This document shows positions 1-6,775 of a stretch of DNA of 9,105 nucleotides, in pieces. Positions within the stretch are counted from its first letter, which is position 1, and each line of letters opens with the position of its first letter. Source of the stretch: Chlorobiota bacterium (GTDB lineage: Bacteria > Bacteroidota > Bacteroidia > Bacteroidales > JAADJA01); assembly GCA_030592565.1 (NCBI GenBank), contig JAUVIX010000137.1, positions 1 to 9,105 on the forward strand, in the 5' to 3' direction. Position numbers and translations under genes: made by a program. The notes below the pieces were generated by a model. That model had not been told where the DNA came from. It did not search any database and saw nothing but the letters and a program-made list of their open reading frames with translations.

Positions 1-434
1 AATGGGTTATCATTGCTTACAAAACCATTCCACAAGTAACCTGAGTTATTCCATACAAGGTTGATTAACGGAAGCATAACATGAGGGGTTGGTTTACCAC
101 CGATCCCATGCGTAAATCCACCTGTATATATAGGATGATCAATCCCGCATTCAAATGAATTTTCCTGCAAATGACAGGTTGCACAACTCATTAACGAATC
201 AGGATGCGTTCTTCCTGCGAGTCTCCCATCATAAAATAAATAACGGCCCAGTTCTATACCCTCAACAGTCATTGGATTATCTTTAGGGATATTGAGCATA
301 GTCGGAAATCCGTATGGTATGGTAATCTCATATGGAGTAGCCTGATTTGCAGGAATAAGTTCAGGTTCATCATTCCTGTTACATGAGTAACAGAAAAAAG
401 CCAAAAGAAACAATATAAAAACAAATCTATTCAT
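1..434 (-). CDS. Di-heme cytochrome c peroxidase, MauG/MbnH-like lipoprotein (N-terminal part)
   Basis: The first 144 residues are visible; the rest lies beyond the left edge (family members usually run to about 350 residues). A hydrophobic signal ends in CYSC, giving a lipoprotein with Cys18 as the anchor, followed by NRNDE, an acidic patch like Bacteroidota surface-export signals. Residues 61-90 show the family pattern: LGRYLFYD, then a CATCH heme-binding motif at 84-88. The later GGKPTPHVMLPLINLVWN stretch and YLWNG match the conserved peroxidase-fold region before the second domain. Classical members reduce hydrogen peroxide; MauG and MbnH members oxidise residues of a partner protein. 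The gene starts three bases after the stop of the Ig-like lipoprotein, so the two are surely co-transcribed, and an MbnP-family gene lies two genes upstream. An MbnH-like role is inferred from that context. The second heme motif and the residues that separate MbnH from true peroxidases are outside the window. Confidence 0.92.
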   Translation of the reverse strand, partial: MNRFVFILFLLAFFCYSCNRNDEPELIPANQATPYEITIPYGFPTMLNIPKDNPMTVEGIELGRYLFYDGRLAGRTHPDSLMSCATCHLQENSFECGIDHPIYTGGFTHGIGGKPTPHVMLPLINLVWNNSGYLWNGFVSNDNP

Positions 435-437
435 CTT

Positions 438-1082
438 TTACCTTTTAAAATCTGCATTCCACAGACTGGTTCCAATGGTATCCTTTTTTGTATATTGCAA
501 TGATATTATCGAGTCGTTAATGCTGCCGCTGCCCTGAATTGCAACAGAAATTGTATCACTACCCACTATCTGAAACGGAATTATAATCACTGAATCATAT
601 ATATCCCCATAAACAGCATTTGCAGTGCTTCCGGCAAAAGATAAAAAACTAATTCTATTATTCACAGTTGTATCAGCTTTAACAAAAGCAGTAAACTCAG
701 TTGTTCCAACAGAGGGAAAAACCTCAGTCTCCGTAACATTATATTGTCCGGCATAACTCCAGGCCTGATTGTACACGAAAATCCACCTGGTGGCAGGTGC
801 TGCCTCATTTCCCTGCTTGTCGATAACACTATAAACAATTGTATACTCACCTACCATATTTACATCCAAATCATTCTTAATGTACATATTGTTAGTAATG
901 TTACCATCTGCCTCATCAGTTGCAGTTGCTCCCGGATCGTTAAAAGGTGCGTTTAAAATATGATCCAGGCTATCAGGAGGATTCATGTTTATTATTGGAG
1001 GTGTATCATCTCGTTTTATGCATGAAACAAAACCAACCAATACAATTACTAACATTCCTAAAATGTATTTCTTCATCACCAT
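438..1082 (-). CDS. Ig-like (DUF5011-type) lipoprotein in the copper cluster
   Basis: A 214-residue protein with a lipoprotein signal (IVLVGFVSC) and anchor Cys21 followed by IKRDD, an acidic signal compatible with surface display. Residues 27-105 form an Ig-like domain of the DUF5011/Cry22-like type, shown by the DDTPPIINM opening, the NAPFNDPGATATDEADGNIT core and the YTIVYSVIDKQGN strand. Residues 106-214 form a second beta-rich region without a name I can support. It has no catalytic motif; a binding or spacer role at the cell surface is inferred. It sits between the MbnP gene (32-base gap) and the peroxidase gene (3-base gap). The start is either this ATG or the in-frame ATG at 1076, which gives the more typical MKKYILG opening and leaves the mature protein unchanged. 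Confidence 0.85.
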   Translation of the reverse strand: MVMKKYILGMLVIVLVGFVSCIKRDDTPPIINMNPPDSLDHILNAPFNDPGATATDEADGNITNNMYIKNDLDVNMVGEYTIVYSVIDKQGNEAAPATRWIFVYNQAWSYAGQYNVTETEVFPSVGTTEFTAFVKADTTVNNRISFLSFAGSTANAVYGDIYDSVIIIPFQIVGSDTISVAIQGSGSINDSIISLQYTKKDTIGTSLWNADFKR

Positions 1083-1114
1083 TTATATCTTTTATGCAAA
1101 TATATATTATTATT

Positions 1115-1936
1115 CTAATTCAGAACCTTAACTGAAAAAACATTATGCCCGTTTTCTTTTGCTATCTGCATAGCTTCCTGACTTTGCATAATATATCCCC
1201 CCCAAATATCCAGGTCGAAAACGTGGGGGTTTTTAAACCAATTCTCTACATTCATCTCTATCTCAATACTCTTTTTCTGATCTGCCAAAATTACAAATCC
1301 CGAGTTTGGCAGGCTCACTCTGAAAAAATTCGGAACAAAACCAATTATTGAATCAGGATAAGAATAATAAATCTGTCCTCTCCCCATATGAAAATCAAAA
1401 GGAGTAGTCTTCCAGGTTTGTCCCTCCTCCAGCCATTTGCCGTTCAGTTTCAGGTAATGATAACCACCTCCAAGAAATTCGGGCCAGAACATATCTCTTT
1501 CGGGAGGATTAACAAACATGAACGATATATTTTTCTCTTCAGAAATACTGAAGATAAATGAGATGGAATCGTAAGTGCCAGGATCTATGTCATCATAAAC
1601 TTCCCAACTCCAGGTATTGTCAAGGTCAGTATCAACATAATAGATATCCTGCCAGTCTTTTATCATCTTTTCTGTTCCATCGTTCTTATAGAGTGTTACA
1701 TCGGAAATAAAATACTGGATTTCGTTAACCATATATTCATTTCCGGCAGCATTGATGTACATTAGGCTGTCGAAAATTATCTGCTGTCCGTCGATCAAAT
1801 GTTCAAACTGAAAGGTTATCTTTCCCGGTCCTGGTTCGGGTGGGTTATTAGTGTTTTTGTCACATCCCGAAAGCGATGCAGATAACAAAAAGATAACTAC
1901 TCCAGCGATGAATATAAATTTTGAGTTTTTAAACAT
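1115..1936 (-). CDS. MbnP-family copper-binding lipoprotein
   Basis: A 273-residue lipoprotein with signal ending LSGC (anchor Cys25) and a Pro/Gly/Asn linker to about residue 38. The rest matches the MbnP family as I know it: a beta strand opening (ITFQFEHLIDGQ), the segment NEIQYFISDVTLY (71-83), the GGYHYLKLNGKW strand (157-168), the FHMG motif (182-185) and a C-terminal NPHVFDLDIW segment. It holds eight tryptophans (95, 109, 111, 151, 168, 175, 233, 245). In methanotrophs the partner di-heme enzyme MbnH converts one MbnP tryptophan to kynurenine, and the modified protein binds copper. Which tryptophan would be used here cannot be told by eye. It lies 51 bases after the small MmpS-like lipoprotein gene and two genes before the di-heme peroxidase. 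The family call is from remembered motifs, supported by the partner gene nearby. Confidence 0.85.
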   Translation of the reverse strand: MFKNSKFIFIAGVVIFLLSASLSGCDKNTNNPPEPGPGKITFQFEHLIDGQQIIFDSLMYINAAGNEYMVNEIQYFISDVTLYKNDGTEKMIKDWQDIYYVDTDLDNTWSWEVYDDIDPGTYDSISFIFSISEEKNISFMFVNPPERDMFWPEFLGGGYHYLKLNGKWLEEGQTWKTTPFDFHMGRGQIYYSYPDSIIGFVPNFFRVSLPNSGFVILADQKKSIEIEMNVENWFKNPHVFDLDIWGGYIMQSQEAMQIAKENGHNVFSVKVLN

Positions 1937-1955
1937 GTTTTATTTCTATTAAATG

Positions 1956-1975
1956 AGACAAGGCTTCTCTTGTCT
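1956..1975 (-). other. Inverted repeat in the leader of the MbnP gene
   Basis: A perfect 7-bp stem, AGACAAG pairing with CTTGTCT, encloses a 6-base loop in the 51-base gap between the small lipoprotein stop and the MbnP start. There is no run of T after it on the minus strand, so it is not a standard terminator. It might stabilise or space the mRNA, or act as an operator. No role is proven. Confidence 0.4.
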
Positions 1976-1987
1976 TTACAATCAAAT

Positions 1988-2347
1988 CTAATAAGGGATT
2001 ATCCCTGATACTATAACATACTTTCCAGGTTCATTATTGCTCATACCTGATTTATAGATTTTCCCGTCGAGTAATACTTCAACTGTTACCGAAGATGCTG
2101 AATCAGCATATATGGCTGAAACATAAACTATTTCACCCTTTTCGCCATTGAAAGAATAGCTCCATATATCCTCACCGCTATCAAAATGTACTGTGTCGGT
2201 ACTCATTATCCCTTCATCATTAGTATAGGAAACAGTAGTTGTTGAGTAAGCCTTGCTAACCCTGTATGTTACATCAACTTCGGTGTCATCCTTATTGCAG
2301 GATGATATTGCAAGGGCAATCACTACAAAAAATATGACGTTCTTCAT
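1988..2347 (-). CDS. Small MmpS-like lipoprotein of the copper cluster
   Basis: With the ATG at 2347 the protein has 119 residues and opens MKNVIFFVVIALAISSC, a clean lipoprotein signal with anchor Cys17. A longer reading begins with GTG at 2368 and adds seven residues before the signal, which is less likely. The anchor is followed by NKDD, close to the surface-export signal of Bacteroidota lipoproteins. The mature part is one small beta-sandwich: VTYRVSKAY, VSYTNDEG, a WSYSF strand, VYVSAIYA and VEVLLDGKIYKSG. This strand pattern resembles the MmpS-like domain found in many short Bacteroidota lipoproteins; the match is by eye and moderate. No metal-binding cluster is visible. It starts 40 bases after the receptor stop and is therefore probably part of the receptor operon, perhaps as a surface partner of the receptor (inference). 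Confidence 0.82.
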   Translation of the reverse strand: MKNVIFFVVIALAISSCNKDDTEVDVTYRVSKAYSTTTVSYTNDEGIMSTDTVHFDSGEDIWSYSFNGEKGEIVYVSAIYADSASSVTVEVLLDGKIYKSGMSNNEPGKYVIVSGIIPY

Positions 2348-2387
2348 CCACTTATAATTTAATATCACTTAAAAATCACCATCTTAT

Positions 2388-4751
2388 TTATATCTTAAAG
2401 TACAAATTGATCCAAAAACTCCTTCCAGGTTCATACAGTTCATATTGCTCTCCGATTATATTTCTGTTAAGATGTTCAAAATATGTATTATTAAAAAAAT
2501 TATTTACACCCCCTGTAACAGAAAAGTGCTTGTTAAAATAGTAGTTAAAATAAAATTTTGCCGTGACGAATCCGGGTGAGGCCATTTCATATTGCGATTG
2601 TGAAATATGGTTCTGGGCAGCAACCATTCTGACTTCCACAGCAGGTACAAACTTACCATCAAAGAACTGATACTTCAATTTTGCTGTTGCCTCAAACGGA
2701 GGAATCTCGGCAAGTGCATCATTTACAATCTCTTCATCGCCCGTAACCTGCCCCTGATCATTTGTAATATATCTGCTTGACTTGTCGATAGTGCCATACG
2801 TAAAAGCAGCAATAAAACTGACACCCAATCTGTATCTGGAAGGAGACGCATAAACAAACTCAAAACCCCTCATCCGGGCATTTCCTGCATTGTAAAACTG
2901 CTTCACACCCAAAACACCTTTTGTCAAAGGCTTCTGAACCGAAGGAGGAAGCCTTTTTCCTGTAATGTAATTGTTCAAAAAAGAATAAAAACCATTTACC
3001 TGCATCAACCCAAACCTCTCATCCGTGAACTTAAATGTCAGATCAACCTGGTTATTGGTTTCGGGTTTAAGTTTCGGATTGCCAAGATAATCGAATTTGT
3101 CATAGCCAACAGGCAGCAGTATAATGAAACGCTCAATCATATCGGGGCTTCTGGTTCCACTTCCTAATGACAGGGATATAGCAAACTTATCATTCAGATG
3201 TTTGGTAGCACCGGCATTAAAACTGAAATTAATGAATCCGGAGGAAATCGAATCTGTTGAATATCTGTAAATCTCGCCCTGCATTGGAGTGGAAATAACA
3301 ATTTCATCCGAAGTACCATTATTATAATCAACACGTGCTGCAGCCACAATGTCCCAAGAAACTAATGTTGCCGAATATTGTGCAAAAATGCCTGTATTCC
3401 TGATCAGTGCATTATTCCAAAGCTTTTCCTTTTTCACGGGCAGGCCGGGTTGCAGCATCATACTTTTAATACGCTCTCCGTCTTTTGTAATATTCTCATA
3501 ATCTGCACCTACATATAAAATAGCATTATTCAGGTTAATTCCTGTCTCCACTCTTAATCCTTTGTTATTAGCAGAAATATCAGAAACGGCAACAACTGTG
3601 TCGGAAACAGGCCTTTCCTTATTATCCATCTGATGCTTTACATCAGAATCATATACCTTAAATGTAATAAAATCCAATAACTCATTATCAAATGTTCCTT
3701 TATAATCTAACGACATCAGCCTGGTATCATCCTTTCGTTCATCCATAGGTAGTGCCGGAAAATCCACATTCCTACCCTTGGATTCATCATATTTAAACGA
3801 AATCGTGTGATTCTTATGTACCTTCATTCCAACATATCCGCCGTAATTGTACTTTGTATAAGAAGCATTGACTTCGTTCCCGCTTCCGTCCTTATAATTG
3901 CCATAATCCTTATAATTTCCAGAAAGGCCGAAAAAGAAAACCCTGTTACCACCCGAGACAGACAGCTTCTCTTTTATTCCATTCCAGTTTCCTTGAAATC
4001 CCATCAGAGCATCCAGATTAATTGTGAAGTTATCGTAGGTTTTTCGGGAAAGTGTAATCAGATTTAATGTTCCTCCAAAATTAGGCCCATATCGCAGTGC
4101 ATAGGGACCTTTATAAATATCTATCCTTTTTATATCCTCTAAGTCGAGATGGGAAACAGCAGGGTCCATGCGGTTCGGACAACCACCTTCAATCTTTTGG
4201 CCGTTATCAGTTATTACATTTAGCTGGCTGAATTTAAAACCTCTGACTACCGGATCAATTCCAGAGCCTCCTTTTCTGATTCCTGAAATATTTCCCGAAC
4301 TTCTCAGAAAATCGCCTATACCACCAGCACTGCTCGTTTTTATCTGGCTTTGCACCATAGTGGTTTGAATATACGGAAGCTTGCTAATTAAATACTCTCT
4401 TTCGCTATTTTGTGTAATAATGAACTCATTAAGACTTTTAATATCCGGAGAAATAAGTATTGTCAGATTCAAACTTTGACCATCTTTAAGTTCAACATTT
4501 TTCTCTTTACTTCTATAACTGAGATGCTTTATTACAACTTTATAGTACCCTGAGGCTATATTTTTGACCTCAAAAAAGCCATTTGCATCCGAAATTGTGG
4601 CTTTACCAACCTTGGGAATTAATATTTCAGCATTTTCAATTGGTTGCATTGTGAGGCTGTCAATAATAGTTCCTCTAATATTCCCAATACCTTGCGAAAA
4701 GCCTGAATTCAAGGCAACCAACAAAATAAATGATGAAATAAAGTGTTTCAT
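2388..4751 (-). CDS. TonB-dependent outer-membrane copper receptor, OprC/NosA-like
   Basis: The ATG at 4751 gives 787 residues with signal peptide MKHFISSFILLVALNSGFSQ; the longer reading from TTG at 4772 puts seven odd residues before it. Domains in order are a CarboxypepD_reg-like domain (about 22-104), a possible TonB box (EFIIT, about 109-113), a plug domain (about 115-235), and a 22-strand-type barrel ending in EPGRSFWINLYFKI. The plug contains GGCPNRMDP with Cys191 and Met195, and the barrel has KHQMD with His373 and Met375. In Pseudomonas OprC the copper ligands follow the same CxxxM plus HxM pattern with an almost identical gap (from memory Cys143, Met147, His323, Met325). Import of ionic copper powered by TonB is thus well supported. 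It is the first gene of the five-gene minus-strand cluster with MbnP and di-heme peroxidase genes downstream. A -7 element at 4783-4790 probably drives it. Confidence 0.95.
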   Translation of the reverse strand: MKHFISSFILLVALNSGFSQGIGNIRGTIIDSLTMQPIENAEILIPKVGKATISDANGFFEVKNIASGYYKVVIKHLSYRSKEKNVELKDGQSLNLTILISPDIKSLNEFIITQNSEREYLISKLPYIQTTMVQSQIKTSSAGGIGDFLRSSGNISGIRKGGSGIDPVVRGFKFSQLNVITDNGQKIEGGCPNRMDPAVSHLDLEDIKRIDIYKGPYALRYGPNFGGTLNLITLSRKTYDNFTINLDALMGFQGNWNGIKEKLSVSGGNRVFFFGLSGNYKDYGNYKDGSGNEVNASYTKYNYGGYVGMKVHKNHTISFKYDESKGRNVDFPALPMDERKDDTRLMSLDYKGTFDNELLDFITFKVYDSDVKHQMDNKERPVSDTVVAVSDISANNKGLRVETGINLNNAILYVGADYENITKDGERIKSMMLQPGLPVKKEKLWNNALIRNTGIFAQYSATLVSWDIVAAARVDYNNGTSDEIVISTPMQGEIYRYSTDSISSGFINFSFNAGATKHLNDKFAISLSLGSGTRSPDMIERFIILLPVGYDKFDYLGNPKLKPETNNQVDLTFKFTDERFGLMQVNGFYSFLNNYITGKRLPPSVQKPLTKGVLGVKQFYNAGNARMRGFEFVYASPSRYRLGVSFIAAFTYGTIDKSSRYITNDQGQVTGDEEIVNDALAEIPPFEATAKLKYQFFDGKFVPAVEVRMVAAQNHISQSQYEMASPGFVTAKFYFNYYFNKHFSVTGGVNNFFNNTYFEHLNRNIIGEQYELYEPGRSFWINLYFKI

Positions 4752-4782
4752 AGATCCATTTATTATGAACAATAGTTCGAAA

Positions 4783-4790
4783 CAAAAGTA
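4783..4790 (-). promoter_or_regulatory. Putative -7 element for the copper-receptor operon
   Basis: On the minus strand this reads TACTTTTG, matching the Bacteroidota -7 consensus TAnnTTTG. It would place the transcript start about 25 bases before the receptor ATG. No good TTG is seen at the expected -33 distance, so the promoter may be weak or need an activator; that would fit a metal-regulated operon but is only inference. Confidence 0.5.
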
Positions 4791-4841
4791 AGAAAGAATA
4801 CTATGTATTGTATTAAAAATAAAGTTTTTTATTTTTTTTTA

Positions 4842-4869
4842 TTGCATTTTATAATATTTCATACTTTTG
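4842..4869 (+). promoter_or_regulatory. Promoter of the 76-residue secreted protein gene
   Basis: TTG at 4842-4844 is followed after 17 bases by TACTTTTG at 4862-4869, matching the Bacteroidota vegetative promoter (TTG, then TAnnTTTG). The start would be near 4876, giving a leader of about 80 bases. Poly-T and poly-A tracts flank the promoter (4825-4840 and 4881-4890) and may add curvature. Confidence 0.72.
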
Positions 4870-4955
4870 CAGCCTGAAATAAAAAAAAAATTGAAACCTT
4901 TTCTTATTCTAAATGTAAAAGAGGAGACATTATTAATTTTGCAAAAATTATCATT

Positions 4956-5186
4956 ATGAAAAATATTACCAAAATAGTTTTAATCATCGCAGTTTTTCTT
5001 CTGGTTCAATTAACAACAGTTTTTGCCGATTTACCCCCTGATCCGGGTGCAGGCGGACCTGGAGGTGGTGATTTACCTGTTGGTGGTGGTGCTCCTATTG
5101 GAGGAGGGCTGATAATCTTAATGGCTCTGGGAGCCGGTTATGGTGCTAAAAAGATATATGATGCCAGAAATAAAATTCTGGATTAA
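4956..5186 (+). CDS. Small secreted Gly/Pro-rich protein with PID-CTERM-like sorting tail
   Basis: A 76-residue protein. Residues 1-24 form a signal peptide (Lys-rich start, hydrophobic core, VFA before the likely cut). Residues 25-50 are a flexible linker of Gly, Pro and Asp (PPDPGAGGPGGGD). The end has three parts: a short API-GGG motif at 46-51, a hydrophobic span at about 51-63, and a basic end (AKKIYDARNK). This layout matches the PID-CTERM type of putative protein-sorting tail common in Bacteroidota, here with Gly in place of the usual Asp (PIG, not PID). With signal and tail removed almost nothing but linker remains, so it may be an anchored spacer or simply a small membrane protein. 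It is a single-gene unit with its own promoter and a strong terminator. The start is supported by the signal peptide. Function is unknown. Confidence 0.85.
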   Translation: MKNITKIVLIIAVFLLVQLTTVFADLPPDPGAGGPGGGDLPVGGGAPIGGGLIILMALGAGYGAKKIYDARNKILD

Positions 5187-5210
5187 TCAATACTAAATAT
5201 ATTTAACAAA

Positions 5211-5242
5211 AAGCCCTGTCTTATTCAAGACGGGGTTTTTTT
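5211..5242 (+). terminator. Strong Rho-independent terminator, probably bidirectional
   Basis: CCCTGTCTT pairs with AAGACGGGG (one T-G wobble) around the loop ATTC, and seven T follow. The A-run before the stem pairs with the T-run and gives a T-run on the minus strand as well. It lies 25 bases after the secreted-protein gene and about 100 bases after the gltS stop, so it can end both convergent transcripts. Confidence 0.92.
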
Positions 5243-5340
5243 GTTGTTTATTGCTTTTTCAGAAAAACAGTATCAATTTTTCCATTCTTCCATCATTTAT
5301 TATGTGTTTTTCCTTATTTATTAATTGTAATAATTTTGTT

Positions 5341-6543
5341 TTAGCTCATCAGCATTAAAATAATATTGATTACAAATGCATTGCTTACCTGAATTATAAA
5401 AGCGCCAAGAATAGGAATTACGGCAAAAGCTATTGGTGATGGGCCATGTTCTTTAGTTACAGCCGCCATATTTGCCATTGCCGTAGGCGTGGCACCCATT
5501 GCTGAACCAATATAGCCGGCAGATATAACCGCCGAAGCGTAATTCTTGCCCAAAACCCTGAATATGACAAAAACTGTAAACAGCAATATTGATATGGTTT
5601 GTATAATAATACTAACTACAATATACAGGGACTCCTCACCAATCTCCCAAAATTTGAGCGACATCATAGCCATAGCCAGGAATAAGCCCAAACTTAAATC
5701 AGAGGTTATCGCCAGCGTTGGGGATTTTGCAGGGCATTTCAATTTTGGAATAATTAGTGGGACAAAAAAGGCTAAAGTCACCCCACTCAACATACATGTT
5801 GCAAATAATGGTAGTGTGAAATTTATATAATCAAGCAGGTCGTGCAAATAAATCCCAACACCTACTGAAAGGAAAAGCATAATAATAACCTTCAGTATCG
5901 AATTGTAATCGATGGTGAGGTTTGTTCCGTGTTTGGAGCCAATAGTAATATTTGAATCATCAGTTTCATTTTCCGGTTTTAAATTGTATTTTTTTATCAG
6001 GTAATTTGCAACCGGACCACCTAATATGCCACCAACGATAAGCCCGAATGTGGCCATTATCATCCCAATTTCCATTGCGTTGGAAATATCGAATTGCTCG
6101 TTGATGACAGGTACCCAGGAGACAATATTTCCATGTCCCCCCTGTAGTGCAGCCGAACCTGCTAAGATTCCAATTGCCGGATTCAAATTAAACAGTTTAG
6201 CAATTGAAATGGCCATGTAATTTTGAAGGAAGATGTAGGCAATTGCAAAAACTGTAATAATGAGCAGCACTTTACCTCCTTTAATAATACTCTTTACCTC
6301 AGTAGAAAGTCCAATAGCAGTAAAAAATACAATCAGCAATATATCACGGTAATGCGTCGAAAAATTGATGTTCAGATCAAACAACAGAAATAACAATCCA
6401 AAAAACAGGGAGGCAACAAGCCCACCGGTAACAGGCTCGGGGATATTGTATTTACGAAGCACATTGAACTTTTTATTCAGGTACTTTCCTAAAAAAAGCA
6501 CCAAAACCGCTACAATAATTGTTTGCCGGGAGTCGAGTTCCAT
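5341..6543 (-). CDS. gltS: Sodium/glutamate symporter GltS
   Basis: A 400-residue polytopic inner-membrane protein, the usual length of GltS (E. coli about 401). The family's two inverted halves are each marked by a conserved glycine-rich loop: GSAALQGGHG at 129-138 and GSAMGATPTAMANM at 346-359. The N-terminal IPEPVTGGL segment (34-42) is also typical. A hydrophilic loop at about 183-213 separates the halves. The protein takes up glutamate with sodium ions. After GGHG the sequence reads NIVSW, which differs from what I recall of enteric GltS, so substrate preference could be somewhat different. The gene is monocistronic: its own promoter lies about 110 bases upstream, and a convergent terminator lies downstream. 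No functional link to the copper cluster is seen. Confidence 0.93.
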   Translation of the reverse strand: MELDSRQTIIVAVLVLFLGKYLNKKFNVLRKYNIPEPVTGGLVASLFFGLLFLLFDLNINFSTHYRDILLIVFFTAIGLSTEVKSIIKGGKVLLIITVFAIAYIFLQNYMAISIAKLFNLNPAIGILAGSAALQGGHGNIVSWVPVINEQFDISNAMEIGMIMATFGLIVGGILGGPVANYLIKKYNLKPENETDDSNITIGSKHGTNLTIDYNSILKVIIMLFLSVGVGIYLHDLLDYINFTLPLFATCMLSGVTLAFFVPLIIPKLKCPAKSPTLAITSDLSLGLFLAMAMMSLKFWEIGEESLYIVVSIIIQTISILLFTVFVIFRVLGKNYASAVISAGYIGSAMGATPTAMANMAAVTKEHGPSPIAFAVIPILGAFIIQVSNAFVINIILMLMS

Positions 6544-6597
6544 ATTATTTATTATTAATGTAAGTTAACCTAAACAAGATAAACCCTTAAAAGAGAA

Positions 6598-6614
6598 CTA
6601 AACTAGTGGTTTAG
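6598..6614 (-). other. Small inverted repeat in the gltS leader
   Basis: CTAAAC and GTTTAG form a perfect 6-bp stem around a 5-base loop, between the gltS promoter and its start codon (55 bases before ATG). It could be an operator or a leader hairpin; at this length in AT-rich DNA it could also be chance. Confidence 0.25.
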
Positions 6615-6649
6615 CCCTCCAAATTAATTGGACTGTTCGAATTTCGGCT

Positions 6650-6681
6650 CAAATATACATAATTTTGCGAATGTGTCACAA
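6650..6681 (-). promoter_or_regulatory. Probable gltS promoter
   Basis: On the minus strand TTG (6679-6681) is followed after 21 bases by TATATTTG (6650-6657), matching the Bacteroidota -33/-7 pattern. The leader would be about 100 bases and includes the inverted repeat at 6598-6614. Confidence 0.6.
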
Positions 6682-6775
6682 CATTCATAAAAGCTTCAAT
6701 TATGCACCAAAATCTGTTTGTTTCCCGAAACACAAAAGAAAGCTATAAAAAACCCGAAATAATTGAATCAACTTT

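Noticed and set aside
662..850. Minus-strand open frame of 62 codons inside the Ig lipoprotein gene
   Set aside because: It overlaps a well-supported lipoprotein gene in another frame and shows no family features.
1097..1104. Minus-strand TATATTTG before the Ig lipoprotein gene
   Set aside because: It fits TAnnTTTG but has no -33 TTG and lies at the end of the MbnP gene in very AT-rich DNA; an internal promoter is possible but not supported.
3807..4368. Plus-strand open frames opposite the TonB receptor
   Set aside because: They are shadows of the receptor coding sequence; no signal, motif or promoter supports them.
4934..4941. TAATTTTG just before the mini-protein start
   Set aside because: It would leave only about 8 bases of leader and has no TTG at the right distance; the promoter at 4842-4869 is far better.
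5331..5338. TAATTTTG on the plus strand at the gltS 3' end
   Set aside because: No -33 element, and it would only make antisense RNA to gltS; judged a chance match.
6719..6736. Inverted repeat TGTTTC/GAAACA after the HdeD remnant as a terminator
   Set aside because: The loop is too small and no T-run follows on either strand at the right place.
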